DNA of 60,019 bases from an uncultured Oleispira sp. (GTDB taxonomy: Bacteria > Pseudomonadota > Gammaproteobacteria > Pseudomonadales > Oceanobacteraceae), in contig CAJXUD010000017.1 of the NCBI GenBank assembly GCA_913061415.1, positions 1-60,019 on the forward strand, read 5' to 3'. Below, piece after piece: positions 40,438 through 49,947 of this stretch (the first letter of the stretch is position 1; the number at the start of each line of letters is the position of its first letter). The notes beneath the pieces were generated by a model. It did not search any database. It saw nothing but the letters and a program-made list of their open reading frames with translations, and was not told where the DNA came from. The position numbers and the translations under genes are program-made.

Positions 40438-41241
40438 ATGCAGCCATTTATTGATCTCGTATTAAATCCCATTCATAAGCTTGGCCAATTTGGTTTAGGG
40501 CGCTTACAAGCACTCGGCCGTGCAGGCTTGTTTTTGCTCGCGTCGATTCCTTGGGGTGGCCCAGGCAGCGCAGGGTTTAGAGACCTTATTAAGCAAATCT
40601 ACTCGATTGGCGTACGCTCACTGTCGATTATTCTTGTTGCAGGTTTCTTCGTCGGCATGGTGCTTGGCTTGCAGGGTTATACCATCTTATCGGATTTTGG
40701 CTCATCGGCAGCGCTAGGAACCATGGTATCGCTGACCTTGTTGCGTGAACTTGGCCCAGTGGTTACCGCGTTATTATTTGCCGGACGTGCAGGATCGGCG
40801 TTAACCGCTGAAATTGGATTGATGAAAGCTACCGAGCAAATTTCAGCCATGGAAATGATGGGTATCGATCCTTTAAAACGTATTATTACTCCACGCCTTT
40901 GGGCGGGCTTTATCGCCATGCCGATCTTAGCGTTGTTATTCAGCCTAGTAGGAATATGGGGTGGGGCTTACGTTGGCATCAATATGCTAGGTGTCGATGA
41001 AGGTGCGTATTGGGGCAATATGCAAGCGTCAGTAGGGTTTTATGAAGACGTCATTAAAGGGCTGTTTAAGTCAGTCGTATTTGGCTTAGTCGTTACTTGG
41101 ATTGCGGTATATAAAGGGTTTGATTCCATGCCTACATCAGAAGGGATCAGTAAGGCGACAACCGAAACAGTGGTTGTTTCTTCGTTAGCGGTATTAGGTC
41201 TAGACTTTGTTTTAACGGCCATCATGTTGGGGAGTGTTTAA
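40438..41241 (+). CDS. mlaE: Phospholipid ABC transporter permease MlaE
   Basis: A 267-residue permease with about five or six helices. The MlaE signature is LLRELGPVVTALLFAGRAGS and AMEMMGIDPLKRIITPR. It forms a dimer with MlaF and hexameric MlaD in the inner membrane. Confidence 0.97.
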   Translation: MQPFIDLVLNPIHKLGQFGLGRLQALGRAGLFLLASIPWGGPGSAGFRDLIKQIYSIGVRSLSIILVAGFFVGMVLGLQGYTILSDFGSSAALGTMVSLTLLRELGPVVTALLFAGRAGSALTAEIGLMKATEQISAMEMMGIDPLKRIITPRLWAGFIAMPILALLFSLVGIWGGAYVGINMLGVDEGAYWGNMQASVGFYEDVIKGLFKSVVFGLVVTWIAVYKGFDSMPTSEGISKATTETVVVSSLAVLGLDFVLTAIMLGSV

Positions 41242-41242
41242 A

Positions 41243-41701
41243 ATGCGTACACGTTTTGTTGAATTAGCCGTCGGTGCTTTTATTGTCATGGGCATCATTG
41301 CTCTTATTTTAATGGCCCTACGTGTGAGTGGACTATCTACCGCAGACGCAGGTGACCGCTATACGGTTAAGGCCTACTTCGAAAACTTAGGCGGCTTAAC
41401 CGAGCGGGCAAAAGTATCAATGTCGGGTGTAACCATTGGCCGAGTGACCAAGGTTTATCTAGACGCTGAAGACTATGTCGCTGTGGTCGAGATGGAAATT
41501 AATAAAAGCATGTCGACGCTGACGACCGATACGTCAGCCGCTATTTTAACCGCCGGTTTACTGGGCGAAAAATACATTGGTTTAACGGTAGGCGCCGATG
41601 ACGAATACCTAGAAGAAGGTGGCGTGATTGAAGATACTCAATCAGCCCTTGTGTTAGAAGAGCTGATTGGCCAATTCTTATTTAATAAAGCCGAAAACTA
41701 G
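41243..41701 (+). CDS. mlaD: Phospholipid-binding MCE protein MlaD
   Basis: A 152-residue protein with one N-terminal helix (VELAVGAFIVMGIIALILMA) and a single MCE domain (KAYFENLGGLTERAKVSMSG; LTAGLLGEKYIGLTVG). I use ATG 41243 with GGGGAG upstream. mlaC should follow but is missing; mlaB begins 9 bp after the stop. Confidence 0.95.
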   Translation: MRTRFVELAVGAFIVMGIIALILMALRVSGLSTADAGDRYTVKAYFENLGGLTERAKVSMSGVTIGRVTKVYLDAEDYVAVVEMEINKSMSTLTTDTSAAILTAGLLGEKYIGLTVGADDEYLEEGGVIEDTQSALVLEELIGQFLFNKAEN

Positions 41702-41710
41702 GTCGTTAAT

Positions 41711-42043
41711 ATGAGAAAAAACATCAGCACAGCGGCGACCAAAATAGACGCAAAACTCGTCGCAGTCGACCCTCAGCAAGCTCAGTTAATCGGTCGACTA
41801 GACCGCTTAACGGGCAAAGAATTATTGCGCGCCGGGCGACAATTGATCGCTCAGGCGGGATCGCAGTGGACGGTTGATTTAGCTGGAGTGAACCATTCTA
41901 GTAGCGTAGGCATTGCCCTGCTGGTGGATTGGCAGCGTTATAGCCAGCATAAGCAAGTGGCCATCGAGTTTGTTAATATTCCGCAAAAAATGAAAGATGT
42001 CATTGAATTTAGTGGTCTGAAAGGGATGTTTAACCTGAAATAA
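41711..42043 (+). CDS. mlaB: STAS-domain protein MlaB
   Basis: A 110-residue STAS-fold protein that binds MlaF and stabilises the transporter. The segment TVDLAGVNHSSSVGIALLVDW is the STAS loop around the conserved Ser. It directly follows mlaD, in place of the usual mlaC-mlaB order. Confidence 0.85.
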   Translation: MRKNISTAATKIDAKLVAVDPQQAQLIGRLDRLTGKELLRAGRQLIAQAGSQWTVDLAGVNHSSSVGIALLVDWQRYSQHKQVAIEFVNIPQKMKDVIEFSGLKGMFNLK

Positions 42044-42213
42044 GGGATATTTCGCTACAATTCCTGCCGCCTGATTGCAGAACATACTTCGTCTTGACCC
42101 ATAATTCCGCTATCATTACGCCTTTTGTATGATTAACGCCATAATCTTAATGGGTTGTGGATGGCCATCGTTAATTAAATGTTAACCAAATTTTTACGTT
42201 AAACGGGTGATTT

Positions 42214-42441
42214 ATGTCTACAACGGATATCCGAGCATTATTAGAACAAGAATTTCCAGGAAGCGAAATTTCCATTCAAGACGGTTACCACAATGAAATT
42301 GAAGTTGTGAGCGAAGCGTTCGAAGGTGTGTCGGCGGTAAAACGACAGCAAATGGTTTACAAGCCATTAACCGAATTAATCACTGGCGGAACTGTGCATG
42401 CTGTAAAGATCAGCGCATTAACTCCAGCTGAAAAAAAATAG
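42214..42441 (+). CDS. ibaG: BolA-family protein IbaG
   Basis: A 75-residue BolA/IbaG protein. LLEQEFPGSEISIQDGYHNE leads the fold, and RQQMVYKPLTELITGGTVHA is the conserved helix-loop with the family His. IbaG partners monothiol glutaredoxins in Fe-S traffic. It lies 27 bp upstream of murA, its usual place. Confidence 0.94.
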   Translation: MSTTDIRALLEQEFPGSEISIQDGYHNEIEVVSEAFEGVSAVKRQQMVYKPLTELITGGTVHAVKISALTPAEKK

Positions 42442-42462
42442 CCTAGCAGAAAAGAATAATAA

Positions 42463-43734
<1,272 letters not shown>

Positions 43735-43857
43735 ACCGATACTGATTGAAGTATATGGATTAGTTTCTTTTGACCTTGTTTGCTTTTTCACAGTGGCGGC
43801 CTCATATATGAATGAACGCCACTTATTACGAACATTTTAGAGAAGATTGAAAACGTT

Positions 43858-44544
43858 ATGACACAGCAGCCTCTCACGATTGCCTTATCAAAAGGACGTA
43901 TTTTGGATGACACCTTGCCTTTATTAGCCGAGGCAAACATCCATCCAGCAGAGGACATTAGCAAAAGTCGTAAACTGATTTTCGATACCAATCATGACCA
44001 TATCAAGCTGCTTGTTATTCGAGCAGCCGATGTACCGACCTACGTTGAATACGGCGCAGCCGATCTAGGCATTTCGGGCAAAGACGTATTGATGGAGTTC
44101 AATAGCGAAAACCTATACGAACCTCTTGACCTAAAAATCGCTACTTGCCGCTTAATGACCGCGGCCCTTAAAGGCGCTGTACTTCCAGAAGGCCGCTTAA
44201 AAGTTGCCACTAAATTTGTTGACGTGACCAAACGCTATTTCGCCGAACAAGGCCGCCAGATCGACATCATCAAATTGTACGGTGGTATGGAACTGGCCCC
44301 AATCGTTGGCCTAGCCGACTTGATTGTGGATATTGTTGATACCGGAAAAACCTTGGTAGCAAACGGCTTAGAACCTCGCGACCACATGGCGTATATCAGC
44401 TCTCGATTAGTAGTGGGTAAAGCCGCCATGAAAGTGAAGCACGCACAAATCCAGCCGATCATTGACCAAATGTCAGCGGCGGTCTCTCGTCAAGAAGAGA
44501 AGCGTCAAGAAGAGAAACGCCAGCAAGAAGAAGCAGGGCAGTAA
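43858..44544 (+). CDS. hisG: ATP phosphoribosyltransferase, short form
   Basis: Catalyses the first step of histidine synthesis. The core ([17 protein letters not shown] start; [21 protein letters not shown]) matches the short HisG that needs HisZ as regulatory partner; hisZ is not in the window. The length, 228 residues, exceeds the usual ~211. The extra part is a Gln/Glu/Arg tail ([18 protein letters not shown]) built from a tandem DNA repeat. Confidence 0.95.
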   Translation: MTQQPLTIALSKGRILDDTLPLLAEANIHPAEDISKSRKLIFDTNHDHIKLLVIRAADVPTYVEYGAADLGISGKDVLMEFNSENLYEPLDLKIATCRLMTAALKGAVLPEGRLKVATKFVDVTKRYFAEQGRQIDIIKLYGGMELAPIVGLADLIVDIVDTGKTLVANGLEPRDHMAYISSRLVVGKAAMKVKHAQIQPIIDQMSAAVSRQEEKRQEEKRQQEEAGQ

Positions 44545-44576
44545 TAAGCCCTTTCTGAAAATTAGGAATTTTAAAA

Positions 44577-45884
44577 ATGACTATCGAAATTCGTCGTTTA
44601 GATACCAGCGCAAATGATTTCTCTGCCGAGCTAGAAACACTACTCGCGTGGGAATCTGTTTCAGACAAACAAGTTCAAACCATCGTTACCGATATTCTTG
44701 ACGATGTGAAAACCCGTGGCGACGCCGCCGTTATCGAATACAGCAATCGCTTTGACCACCTGCATGTTGAAAACATGGATCAGCTAGAACTGAACCAAGA
44801 ACAACTTGAAGATGCGTTAAACACCTTGCCAGCCGACCAGCGTCACGCGCTATTAGCCGCGGCTGATCGTGTGCGCAAATATCACGATAAGCAAAAACAA
44901 GATTCTTGGCAGTACACCGAAGAAGACGGCACCTTATTGGGCCAAAAAGTAACGCCGCTTGATCGCGTAGGTATTTATGTGCCGGGCGGAAAAGCCGCTT
45001 ACCCATCTTCTGTATTAATGAACGCCATTCCAGCACACGTTGCCGGCGTACAAGAAATCATCATGGTAGTACCAACGCCCGGTGGTGAATTAAACCAGCT
45101 AGTGTTGGCCGCAGCCGCAGTAGCTGGCGTAAGCAAAGTATTCACTATTGGTGGTGCACAAGCTGTTGCCGCATTAGCGTACGGCACACAAACCGTTCCT
45201 AAAGTAGATAAAATTGTTGGCCCAGGTAACATCTTTGTTGCTACTGCCAAGCGCCAAGTATTTGGTGCAGTTGGCATCGACATGATTGCAGGCCCTTCTG
45301 AAATCTTAGTGGTGTGTGATGGCCAAACAGACCCAGATTGGATTGCGATGGATTTATTCTCGCAAGCCGAGCACGACGAAGATGCACAGGCAATTTTAAT
45401 CAGCCCAGATCAAGACTTCTTAGATCAAGTGCAAGCCTCTATCGAAAAGCTATTACCGACCATGGCCCGTAAAGATATTATTCGTGCCTCGTTAAGCGCA
45501 CGTGCCGCCTTGATCAAAGTAAAAGATATGAATGAAGCGTGTGAAGTGAGTAATACCATTGCTCCTGAACACTTGGAATTATCGGTAGAAGATCCGCAGG
45601 CATTATTGCCGCAGATTCGTCACGCCGGCGCGATCTTTATGGGTCGTCACACATCCGAAGCACTAGGTGATTACTGCGCAGGGCCAAACCACGTTTTACC
45701 AACGTCGGGCACTGCACGTTTCTCATCACCGCTAGGTGTGTATGATTTTCAGAAACGTTCGTCGCTGATTATGTGTTCCCCAGAAGGCGCATCAGAACTG
45801 GGCAAAATTGCCTCCGTTCTAGCCCGTGGCGAGCAACTAGAAGGGCACGCACGATCTGCAGAATACCGCATTAAAAAGCAATAA
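44577..45884 (+). CDS. hisD: Histidinol dehydrogenase
   Basis: Oxidises histidinol to histidine in two NAD-dependent steps. The 435-residue protein shows [15 protein letters not shown], the long [20 protein letters not shown]-like segment, [16 protein letters not shown] with Zn-binding Gln/His, and [11 protein letters not shown]. It lies 32 bp after hisG. Confidence 0.97.
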   Translation: MTIEIRRLDTSANDFSAELETLLAWESVSDKQVQTIVTDILDDVKTRGDAAVIEYSNRFDHLHVENMDQLELNQEQLEDALNTLPADQRHALLAAADRVRKYHDKQKQDSWQYTEEDGTLLGQKVTPLDRVGIYVPGGKAAYPSSVLMNAIPAHVAGVQEIIMVVPTPGGELNQLVLAAAAVAGVSKVFTIGGAQAVAALAYGTQTVPKVDKIVGPGNIFVATAKRQVFGAVGIDMIAGPSEILVVCDGQTDPDWIAMDLFSQAEHDEDAQAILISPDQDFLDQVQASIEKLLPTMARKDIIRASLSARAALIKVKDMNEACEVSNTIAPEHLELSVEDPQALLPQIRHAGAIFMGRHTSEALGDYCAGPNHVLPTSGTARFSSPLGVYDFQKRSSLIMCSPEGASELGKIASVLARGEQLEGHARSAEYRIKKQ

Positions 45885-45931
45885 GATAAACCGAGCGGCA
45901 TCATAAAAGTCGCTCGAAAAGTTGCTGCGCT

Positions 45932-46000
45932 AAAAGCCTCGAATTGCTCACTTGTTAGTAATAATAAATTATTAACAAGCGAATGATTCGGGGCTTTTTT
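45932..46000 (+). terminator. Long hairpin terminator after hisD
   Basis: A long imperfect stem runs from AAAGCCTCGAAT to ATTCGGGGCTTTTTT, with an inner stem CTTGTTAGTAATAA / TTATTAACAAG. It ends in a T tract. It separates hisD from hisC, so hisC may have its own promoter or depend on read-through. Confidence 0.75.
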
Positions 46001-46055
46001 GTTTATACCGAAAGCCGCTAGACACTTCAATATTTTAAAAATTTTAGAGAATCTC

Positions 46056-47156
46056 ATGACATCAATAACTCAAATGGTTGAAAACCTAGTTCGCCCAGAA
46101 ATCCGTGCACTATCGGCTTACCCAGTGGGCGATGCCAGTGGCATGGTAAAACTCGACGCTATGGAAAACCCACACCAGTGGTCAGCAGAACTCAAACAAG
46201 CTTGGGCAGAAAAACTGCAGCACGCCAACATCAATCGCTACCCACACCCGCAAGCACCGAAAGTAAAAGAAGGCCTGCGCAAAGCGATGAACGTACCAGA
46301 ACAATTCGATTGCTTATTAGGAAACGGCTCAGACGAAATTATTCAGCTATTAGCCATGCTGGTGGCACCGCTAAACCCTGAGAAAAAAGCAACCATCATG
46401 GCCCCTGATCCAGGCTTTGTTATGTACAAAATGATCGCCACTTTTTGTGGGCTCGATTATATTGGCGTACCGCTAACATCGGAATTTGAACTCGATATGC
46501 CCGCCATGTTGAAATGCATCACCGAGCAACAGCCAGAGCTAATCTTCCTAGCACAACCTAATAACCCAACTGCAAATTTATACTCCGAATCACAACTGCG
46601 CGAACTGATCCAAGCCAGCGAAGGCCTTGTGATCATGGACGAAGCGTACCTGCCGTTTTCTAGCCGCAACCACCTACACTTTTTAGAAGAATTCGACAAC
46701 GTCTTAGTAATGCGCACGTTATCAAAAGTCGGTCTAGCAGGATTACGTCTAGGCATGATCTTTGGCCGCAGCGAATGGCTAAACGAACTTGATAAAATTC
46801 GTATGCCGTACAACATTAATGTACTCACACAAATCAGCGCCGAATTCGCACTAGAGCATTACGACATTTTATTAGGCCAATGCGAGCTGATAAAACAAGA
46901 ACGCACGCGCATGCACAATGCATTAACCGAACTCGGTTTTAAATGTTATCAAAGTGAAGCGAACTTTATTTTGGCCCGCGCTGATATGGACTTTGAAGGC
47001 CAAGCGAAAGAAATATTTGAGCAGCTTAAACAGCATAATGTATTAATAAAATGTTTAGCAGGTGGGCATCCGTTATTGGAGAATTGCTTGCGCTTTACTA
47101 TTGGTACTGAGAGTGAGAATGGATTGTTGTTGGAAGCGTTGAAGGATATTTTGTGA
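46056..47156 (+). CDS. hisC: Histidinol-phosphate aminotransferase
   Basis: PLP enzyme that makes histidinol phosphate. I use ATG 46056, which gives 366 residues beginning TSITQMVENLVRPEIRALSAYPV. The fold-type I motifs are LGNGSDEIIQLLA, AQPNNPTAN, IMDEAYLPF and the PLP Lys224 in RTLSKVGLAGLRLG. It is the last conserved core gene before the accessory array. Confidence 0.96.
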   Translation: MTSITQMVENLVRPEIRALSAYPVGDASGMVKLDAMENPHQWSAELKQAWAEKLQHANINRYPHPQAPKVKEGLRKAMNVPEQFDCLLGNGSDEIIQLLAMLVAPLNPEKKATIMAPDPGFVMYKMIATFCGLDYIGVPLTSEFELDMPAMLKCITEQQPELIFLAQPNNPTANLYSESQLRELIQASEGLVIMDEAYLPFSSRNHLHFLEEFDNVLVMRTLSKVGLAGLRLGMIFGRSEWLNELDKIRMPYNINVLTQISAEFALEHYDILLGQCELIKQERTRMHNALTELGFKCYQSEANFILARADMDFEGQAKEIFEQLKQHNVLIKCLAGGHPLLENCLRFTIGTESENGLLLEALKDIL

Positions 47157-47179
47157 GGGGTGGTTAAGTAAGGGTGTTC

Positions 47180-47203
47180 GCCTATCACTTTTTAGTGATA
47201 GGC
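47180..47203. terminator. Hairpin after hisC, possible terminator
   Basis: A perfect 10-bp stem GCCTATCACT / AGTGATAGGC has a TTTT loop. It starts 24 bp after hisC. No T tract follows on either strand, so a Rho-independent function is uncertain. Confidence 0.45.
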
Positions 47204-47287
47204 CTTAAGTAATTGAAAAATATAAGAAATATTGCTGAGTTAAATGCATGCTTGTTTAAGCGACAATGAATATAAAGTGTTATCAAA

Positions 47288-47314
47288 TTGACAAACGCGA
47301 CAGCGGAATATAGT
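47288..47314 (+). promoter_or_regulatory. Candidate promoter facing the cassette array
   Basis: TTGACA (47288-47293) is a perfect -35 box. TATAGT (47309-47314) follows after a short 15-bp spacer. It points into the first cassette and could act like a Pc promoter. The spacer is shorter than ideal, so activity is a guess. Confidence 0.4.
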
Positions 47315-47392
47315 GTTGTGTGAATTAATAACAGGGATAGACGTATGATATTTAAGGAATTTTTCACTTGTTCGCCTTTCCCGTATATAAGG

Positions 47393-47430
47393 GTTTATGC
47401 GACACTATGTCGCATAAACCACTGTTAGGT
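47393..47430 (+). repeat. Left boundary of cassette array: palindrome plus GTTAGGT core
   Basis: A perfect 12-bp inverted repeat (GTTTATGCGACA, loop CTA, TGTCGCATAAAC; 47393-47419) is followed five bases later by GTTAGGT (47424-47430), an exact GTTRRRY integron core. No matching RYYYAAC lies on the left arm, so this may be attI, a remnant attC or a decayed boundary. The first cassette gene starts 19 bp later. Confidence 0.5.
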
Positions 47431-47448
47431 GTAATTAGAGATTATTTA

Positions 47449-47760
47449 ATGGAATTTGAAAAATACGCACAACAAAAACTAGAAAGAAGTGCTGAGAAAG
47501 CCAAGCTATTCTGGGATGGTGTAAAAAATAGATTTTCTAAGAATTTACTGGATAGTGACGATCAATTACAAGTTATAGATATTCAAGAGATATCAGATGA
47601 TTGTGTAGATATGATCTTACTAAGAAAAAATAAGAACTTAGATATTGATCAATTAGAGCATTGCCGAATTGTTGCTGAAAACCGATGGTTTAAAAAACCA
47701 AAAATAACAATGCATTTTTCATCAGGACCTTTTTCGCATGATTTTTTTGATGAGAAATAG
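47449..47760 (+). CDS. Cassette 1: hypothetical cytosolic protein
   Basis: A 103-residue charged protein (EFEKYAQQKLERSAEKAKLF at the start; SSGPFSHDFFDEK at the end) with no signal peptide or membrane segment. The N-terminal 30 residues should be a helix. I chose ATG 47449 because an earlier in-frame start at 47368 would run through the palindrome and core site. I do not recognise the family. attC 1 follows after 12 bp. Confidence 0.65.
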   Translation: MEFEKYAQQKLERSAEKAKLFWDGVKNRFSKNLLDSDDQLQVIDIQEISDDCVDMILLRKNKNLDIDQLEHCRIVAENRWFKKPKITMHFSSGPFSHDFFDEK

Positions 47761-47772
47761 TAATAAATCTAC

Positions 47773-47831
47773 ACCTAACAAAACCAGCCAGAGGGACGCA
47801 GTAAACTGCGCCCCTGCTGGCGGCGTTATGC
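47773..47831 (+). repeat. attC site 1 (59 bp)
   Basis: ACCTAAC (exact RYYYAAC) opens and GTTATGC (GTTRRRY with one mismatch) closes a 59-bp element. The arms CCAGCCAGAGGGACGCAGT and ACTGCGCCCCTGCTGG form an imperfect stem around AA, the folded form used by integron integrases. Confidence 0.85.
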
Positions 47832-47844
47832 GAATAGGAACTAT

Positions 47845-48357
47845 ATGAGAACATTATTAATAATACTTTGTGTATTTACGCTCGCATCTTGTGGGAGTTT
47901 ACGTCCTAAAAGTGAACGTATTGTCTCTAATGAAATAATACCAAAAGTGAATTTAACCTTTAGTGATAGTGTTGACGGACTTGCGAAGAATATTAATTCA
48001 GTGTTTCAGGATAATGGCTGGACTATACTGCACTCTTCAGAAAAAGCTCCTCTCCCTAGAGGGAGTAGTATAGATAAAGAAGATAATCGAACTTATGTAA
48101 AACTTAGTGAATATTGGTTATGGAAACCTGCATTGTCAGATGTAAACAAGCCTGAGTATTTTATTAAAGGAAAAACACCAACATCTGCTTTTAGCTTTGG
48201 TTCATATTTTTACATAATATTGTCTAAAAGCGAGATTAATAAAGTAAATGCATCGTTTGTTTTAATAACAACACAGTATGCTGAAAAGAAAAAGCTAGGT
48301 GAATATACAGATAGCCTTATTAATGGGTTGCATTCTAAATATTCACATAACAAGTAA
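47845..48357 (+). CDS. Cassette 2: lipoprotein of unknown function
   Basis: A 170-residue lipoprotein. The signal RTLLIILCVFTLASC ends in lipobox LASC with the lipidated Cys at residue 16. The mature part has about equal polar and beta-prone stretches (TYVKLSEYWLWKP; SAFSFGSYFYIILSKSE). Gene and start lie 13 bp after attC 1. The 3' end runs into attC 2. Family not recognised. Confidence 0.75.
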   Translation: MRTLLIILCVFTLASCGSLRPKSERIVSNEIIPKVNLTFSDSVDGLAKNINSVFQDNGWTILHSSEKAPLPRGSSIDKEDNRTYVKLSEYWLWKPALSDVNKPEYFIKGKTPTSAFSFGSYFYIILSKSEINKVNASFVLITTQYAEKKKLGEYTDSLINGLHSKYSHNK

Positions 48358-48428
48358 ATTATGTCACCCACAAAAATACGTGGGCTGGGACACGCAGAAA
48401 ACGCGCGCCCCATATTTCGGCGTTATGA
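48345..48428 (+). repeat. attC site 2 (84 bp)
   Basis: It starts with ACATAAC inside the last codons of cassette 2 and ends with GTTATGA. Arms AAATACGTGGGC and GCCCCATATTT pair with one bulged base, as in attC hairpins. The end motif differs from GTTRRRY at two positions, as in several chromosomal-integron repeats. Confidence 0.68.
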
Positions 48429-48446
48429 GTCGAGAAGGAGTTTCCT

Positions 48447-48833
48447 GTGAAGTATTTAATTCTGCCACTGTTATCTATTTTTGTCTTAGGTTGCGCAAGT
48501 ATTAATACTCAAGAGCAGAAAAGTGAATACGCTCCTCATATAAATGATTTTCTAGGGGCATGGTATTTCTATATGGGTAAAAACGGCCATGTAAAATTAA
48601 ACCTAAAAGCAGATCATAAATTCGATATTTCTGTTATTCCTTGTTCACAAGACCAGGAGTTTGAGAAGCCGTCAGGTTCATGGAGTCTTAAGGGAAATGA
48701 CTTTCAGTTATTGTGGCCCGATGGTAAGCAGAAAAAACAAGAAGTGATTGAAGTGTCAACTTGTGCACTTAAGTTAACTAGTAAAACGGGGTATGAGCGC
48801 TATCGCCGAAATCTTGGTAAGTGCAGCTCATAA
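48447..48833 (+). CDS. Cassette 3: small lipoprotein
   Basis: A 128-residue lipoprotein with signal KYLILPLLSIFVLGC (lipobox LGC, Cys16). The mature domain (FLGAWYFYMGKNGHVKLNLK; GSWSLKGNDFQLLWPDGK) has the rhythm of a small lipocalin-like beta barrel, but I cannot assign a family. Its TAA stop is part of the attC 3 start TCATAAC. Confidence 0.75.
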   Translation: MKYLILPLLSIFVLGCASINTQEQKSEYAPHINDFLGAWYFYMGKNGHVKLNLKADHKFDISVIPCSQDQEFEKPSGSWSLKGNDFQLLWPDGKQKKQEVIEVSTCALKLTSKTGYERYRRNLGKCSS

Positions 48834-48901
48834 CAAAGCCAGCCAAATCGCCAGCAAGCTGGCTGGACTCGTAAACTCGCCTTTGCTGGCAGGCGTTATT
48901 T
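48828..48901 (+). repeat. attC site 3 (74 bp)
   Basis: TCATAAC to GTTATTT. The inner part GCCAGCCAAATCG...CTTTGCTGGC gives the long imperfect stem, with GCCAGCAAGCTGGC as a local palindrome. It is nearly identical to attC site 5 at 53350, with only a few substitutions. Confidence 0.85.
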
Positions 48902-48913
48902 AAGGTGATATTC

Positions 48914-49345
48914 ATGCGAAAGTTAGTTGTTTTAATGTTGGTTTTCTTTTTCTCGCCTGTAAATGCTGGTGACTTTAAATTGATTACACACACAAAGGAA
49001 ATAAAGGACGGTGAAGAGTACTTTTTCCTTTATGGTACTTCAGCAGGAAATTATTTAGTAAAATCTTGGCAGTTCGATCTAAAAAATAATTGGGACGGAA
49101 ATGGAGAGCCTAACTTATCAATTGGTATGGCTGTAGCGAAAACGTATGATTATTTCAATAAATCAAAGCAAGAATTAGGAATCAAAGAGGTTAGTTTTCG
49201 TCCTGCATTTAGTAAACAAGGCAGTATGGTATGGTTTTACCATGTGGAGCTAACGACGCTACCTTACAAATTTGGAGCTGATACATCTGAAGTTGTGATA
49301 CTTACAAGTGGTGAAATTGTTTTACCATACAAGCCTAAGCTCTAA
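48914..49345 (+). CDS. Cassette 4a: secreted protein of unknown function
   Basis: A 143-residue protein if started at ATG 48914 (AAGGTGA upstream); a GTG nine bases earlier is also in frame. The signal RKLVVLMLVFFFSPVNA is followed by a soluble mature domain with no Cys. It contains FRPAFSKQGSMVWFYHVELT and ends GEIVLPYKPKL. It has no clear attC at its 3' end, so it may share a cassette with the next gene. Family not recognised. Confidence 0.7.
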   Translation: MRKLVVLMLVFFFSPVNAGDFKLITHTKEIKDGEEYFFLYGTSAGNYLVKSWQFDLKNNWDGNGEPNLSIGMAVAKTYDYFNKSKQELGIKEVSFRPAFSKQGSMVWFYHVELTTLPYKFGADTSEVVILTSGEIVLPYKPKL

Positions 49346-49449
49346 TGATGAAAGTTATCCACAAGTGATGGACTTAACAGTATTTCGTTCCGTGAGCATC
49401 CTATTTCAAAAATATTAAAATACTAAACCTTTAAATTAAGAAGAAACTT

Positions 49450-49860
49450 ATGAAAATATTAATGATAATTATCAGTAGCTTAGCTTTACTGTCAACAACT
49501 TCATGCTCTAAAGAAATTCCATGGTACAGCAATTCAGAGGAACCATTCTGGCAACTTAGAGACTTGCAAATTCCTGTAGTGGATATCAATTTAAAATCAG
49601 GTAAATCTCAAGAAATTGAAATAGTGACTGATAAAGCTATTTTAGTTGGAATGAAGCCAAAGGTCACAATAAAGCAATATCAGGAATATACCTCTCAAAA
49701 GCCAATAACGCTCCAAGATATGAATAGTTATACGAATATATCAAGTATTTCAGGCGCTACTCTTTTTAAACCAGTTGATGGTCGTATAAATATAAAAGCA
49801 ATAAATAACTCAGACATAGCGTTTACTTTTGTTGTATATAAAGAAGATTACGATCAATAA
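49450..49860 (+). CDS. Cassette 4b: small lipoprotein
   Basis: A 136-residue lipoprotein. The signal KILMIIISSLALLSTTSC ends in a lipobox-like TTSC (Cys19). The mature domain is beta-prone (SGKSQEIEIVTDKAILVGMK) with no further Cys. A GAAGAAAC ribosome-site-like stretch precedes ATG 49450. The preceding 104 bp show no attC pair. Family not recognised. Confidence 0.7.
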   Translation: MKILMIIISSLALLSTTSCSKEIPWYSNSEEPFWQLRDLQIPVVDINLKSGKSQEIEIVTDKAILVGMKPKVTIKQYQEYTSQKPITLQDMNSYTNISSISGATLFKPVDGRINIKAINNSDIAFTFVVYKEDYDQ

Positions 49861-49870
49861 AGAAATAAAG

Positions 49871-49918
49871 AAATAACAAAGCCTTCCTTGGGATAAACCC
49901 AAGAAGACGGCGTTATAT
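49871..49918 (+). repeat. attC site 4 (48 bp)
   Basis: A short site from AAATAAC to GTTATAT. The stem is GCCTTCCTTGGG / CCCAAGAAGACGGC around ATAAA. It is the shortest site in the array. Confidence 0.72.
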
Positions 49919-49947
49919 GCCTGCAACACTAAAGCTAAGGAAGGGTT

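Noticed and set aside
47180-47203. The 10-bp hairpin after hisC as an attC or attI.
   Set aside because: It has no core motifs at its feet; a terminator or structural hairpin is simpler.
49346-49449. Possible attC between the genes at 48914 and 49450, because of ACTTAAC and GTTATCC.
   Set aside because: The two motifs are in the wrong order and no stem joins them.
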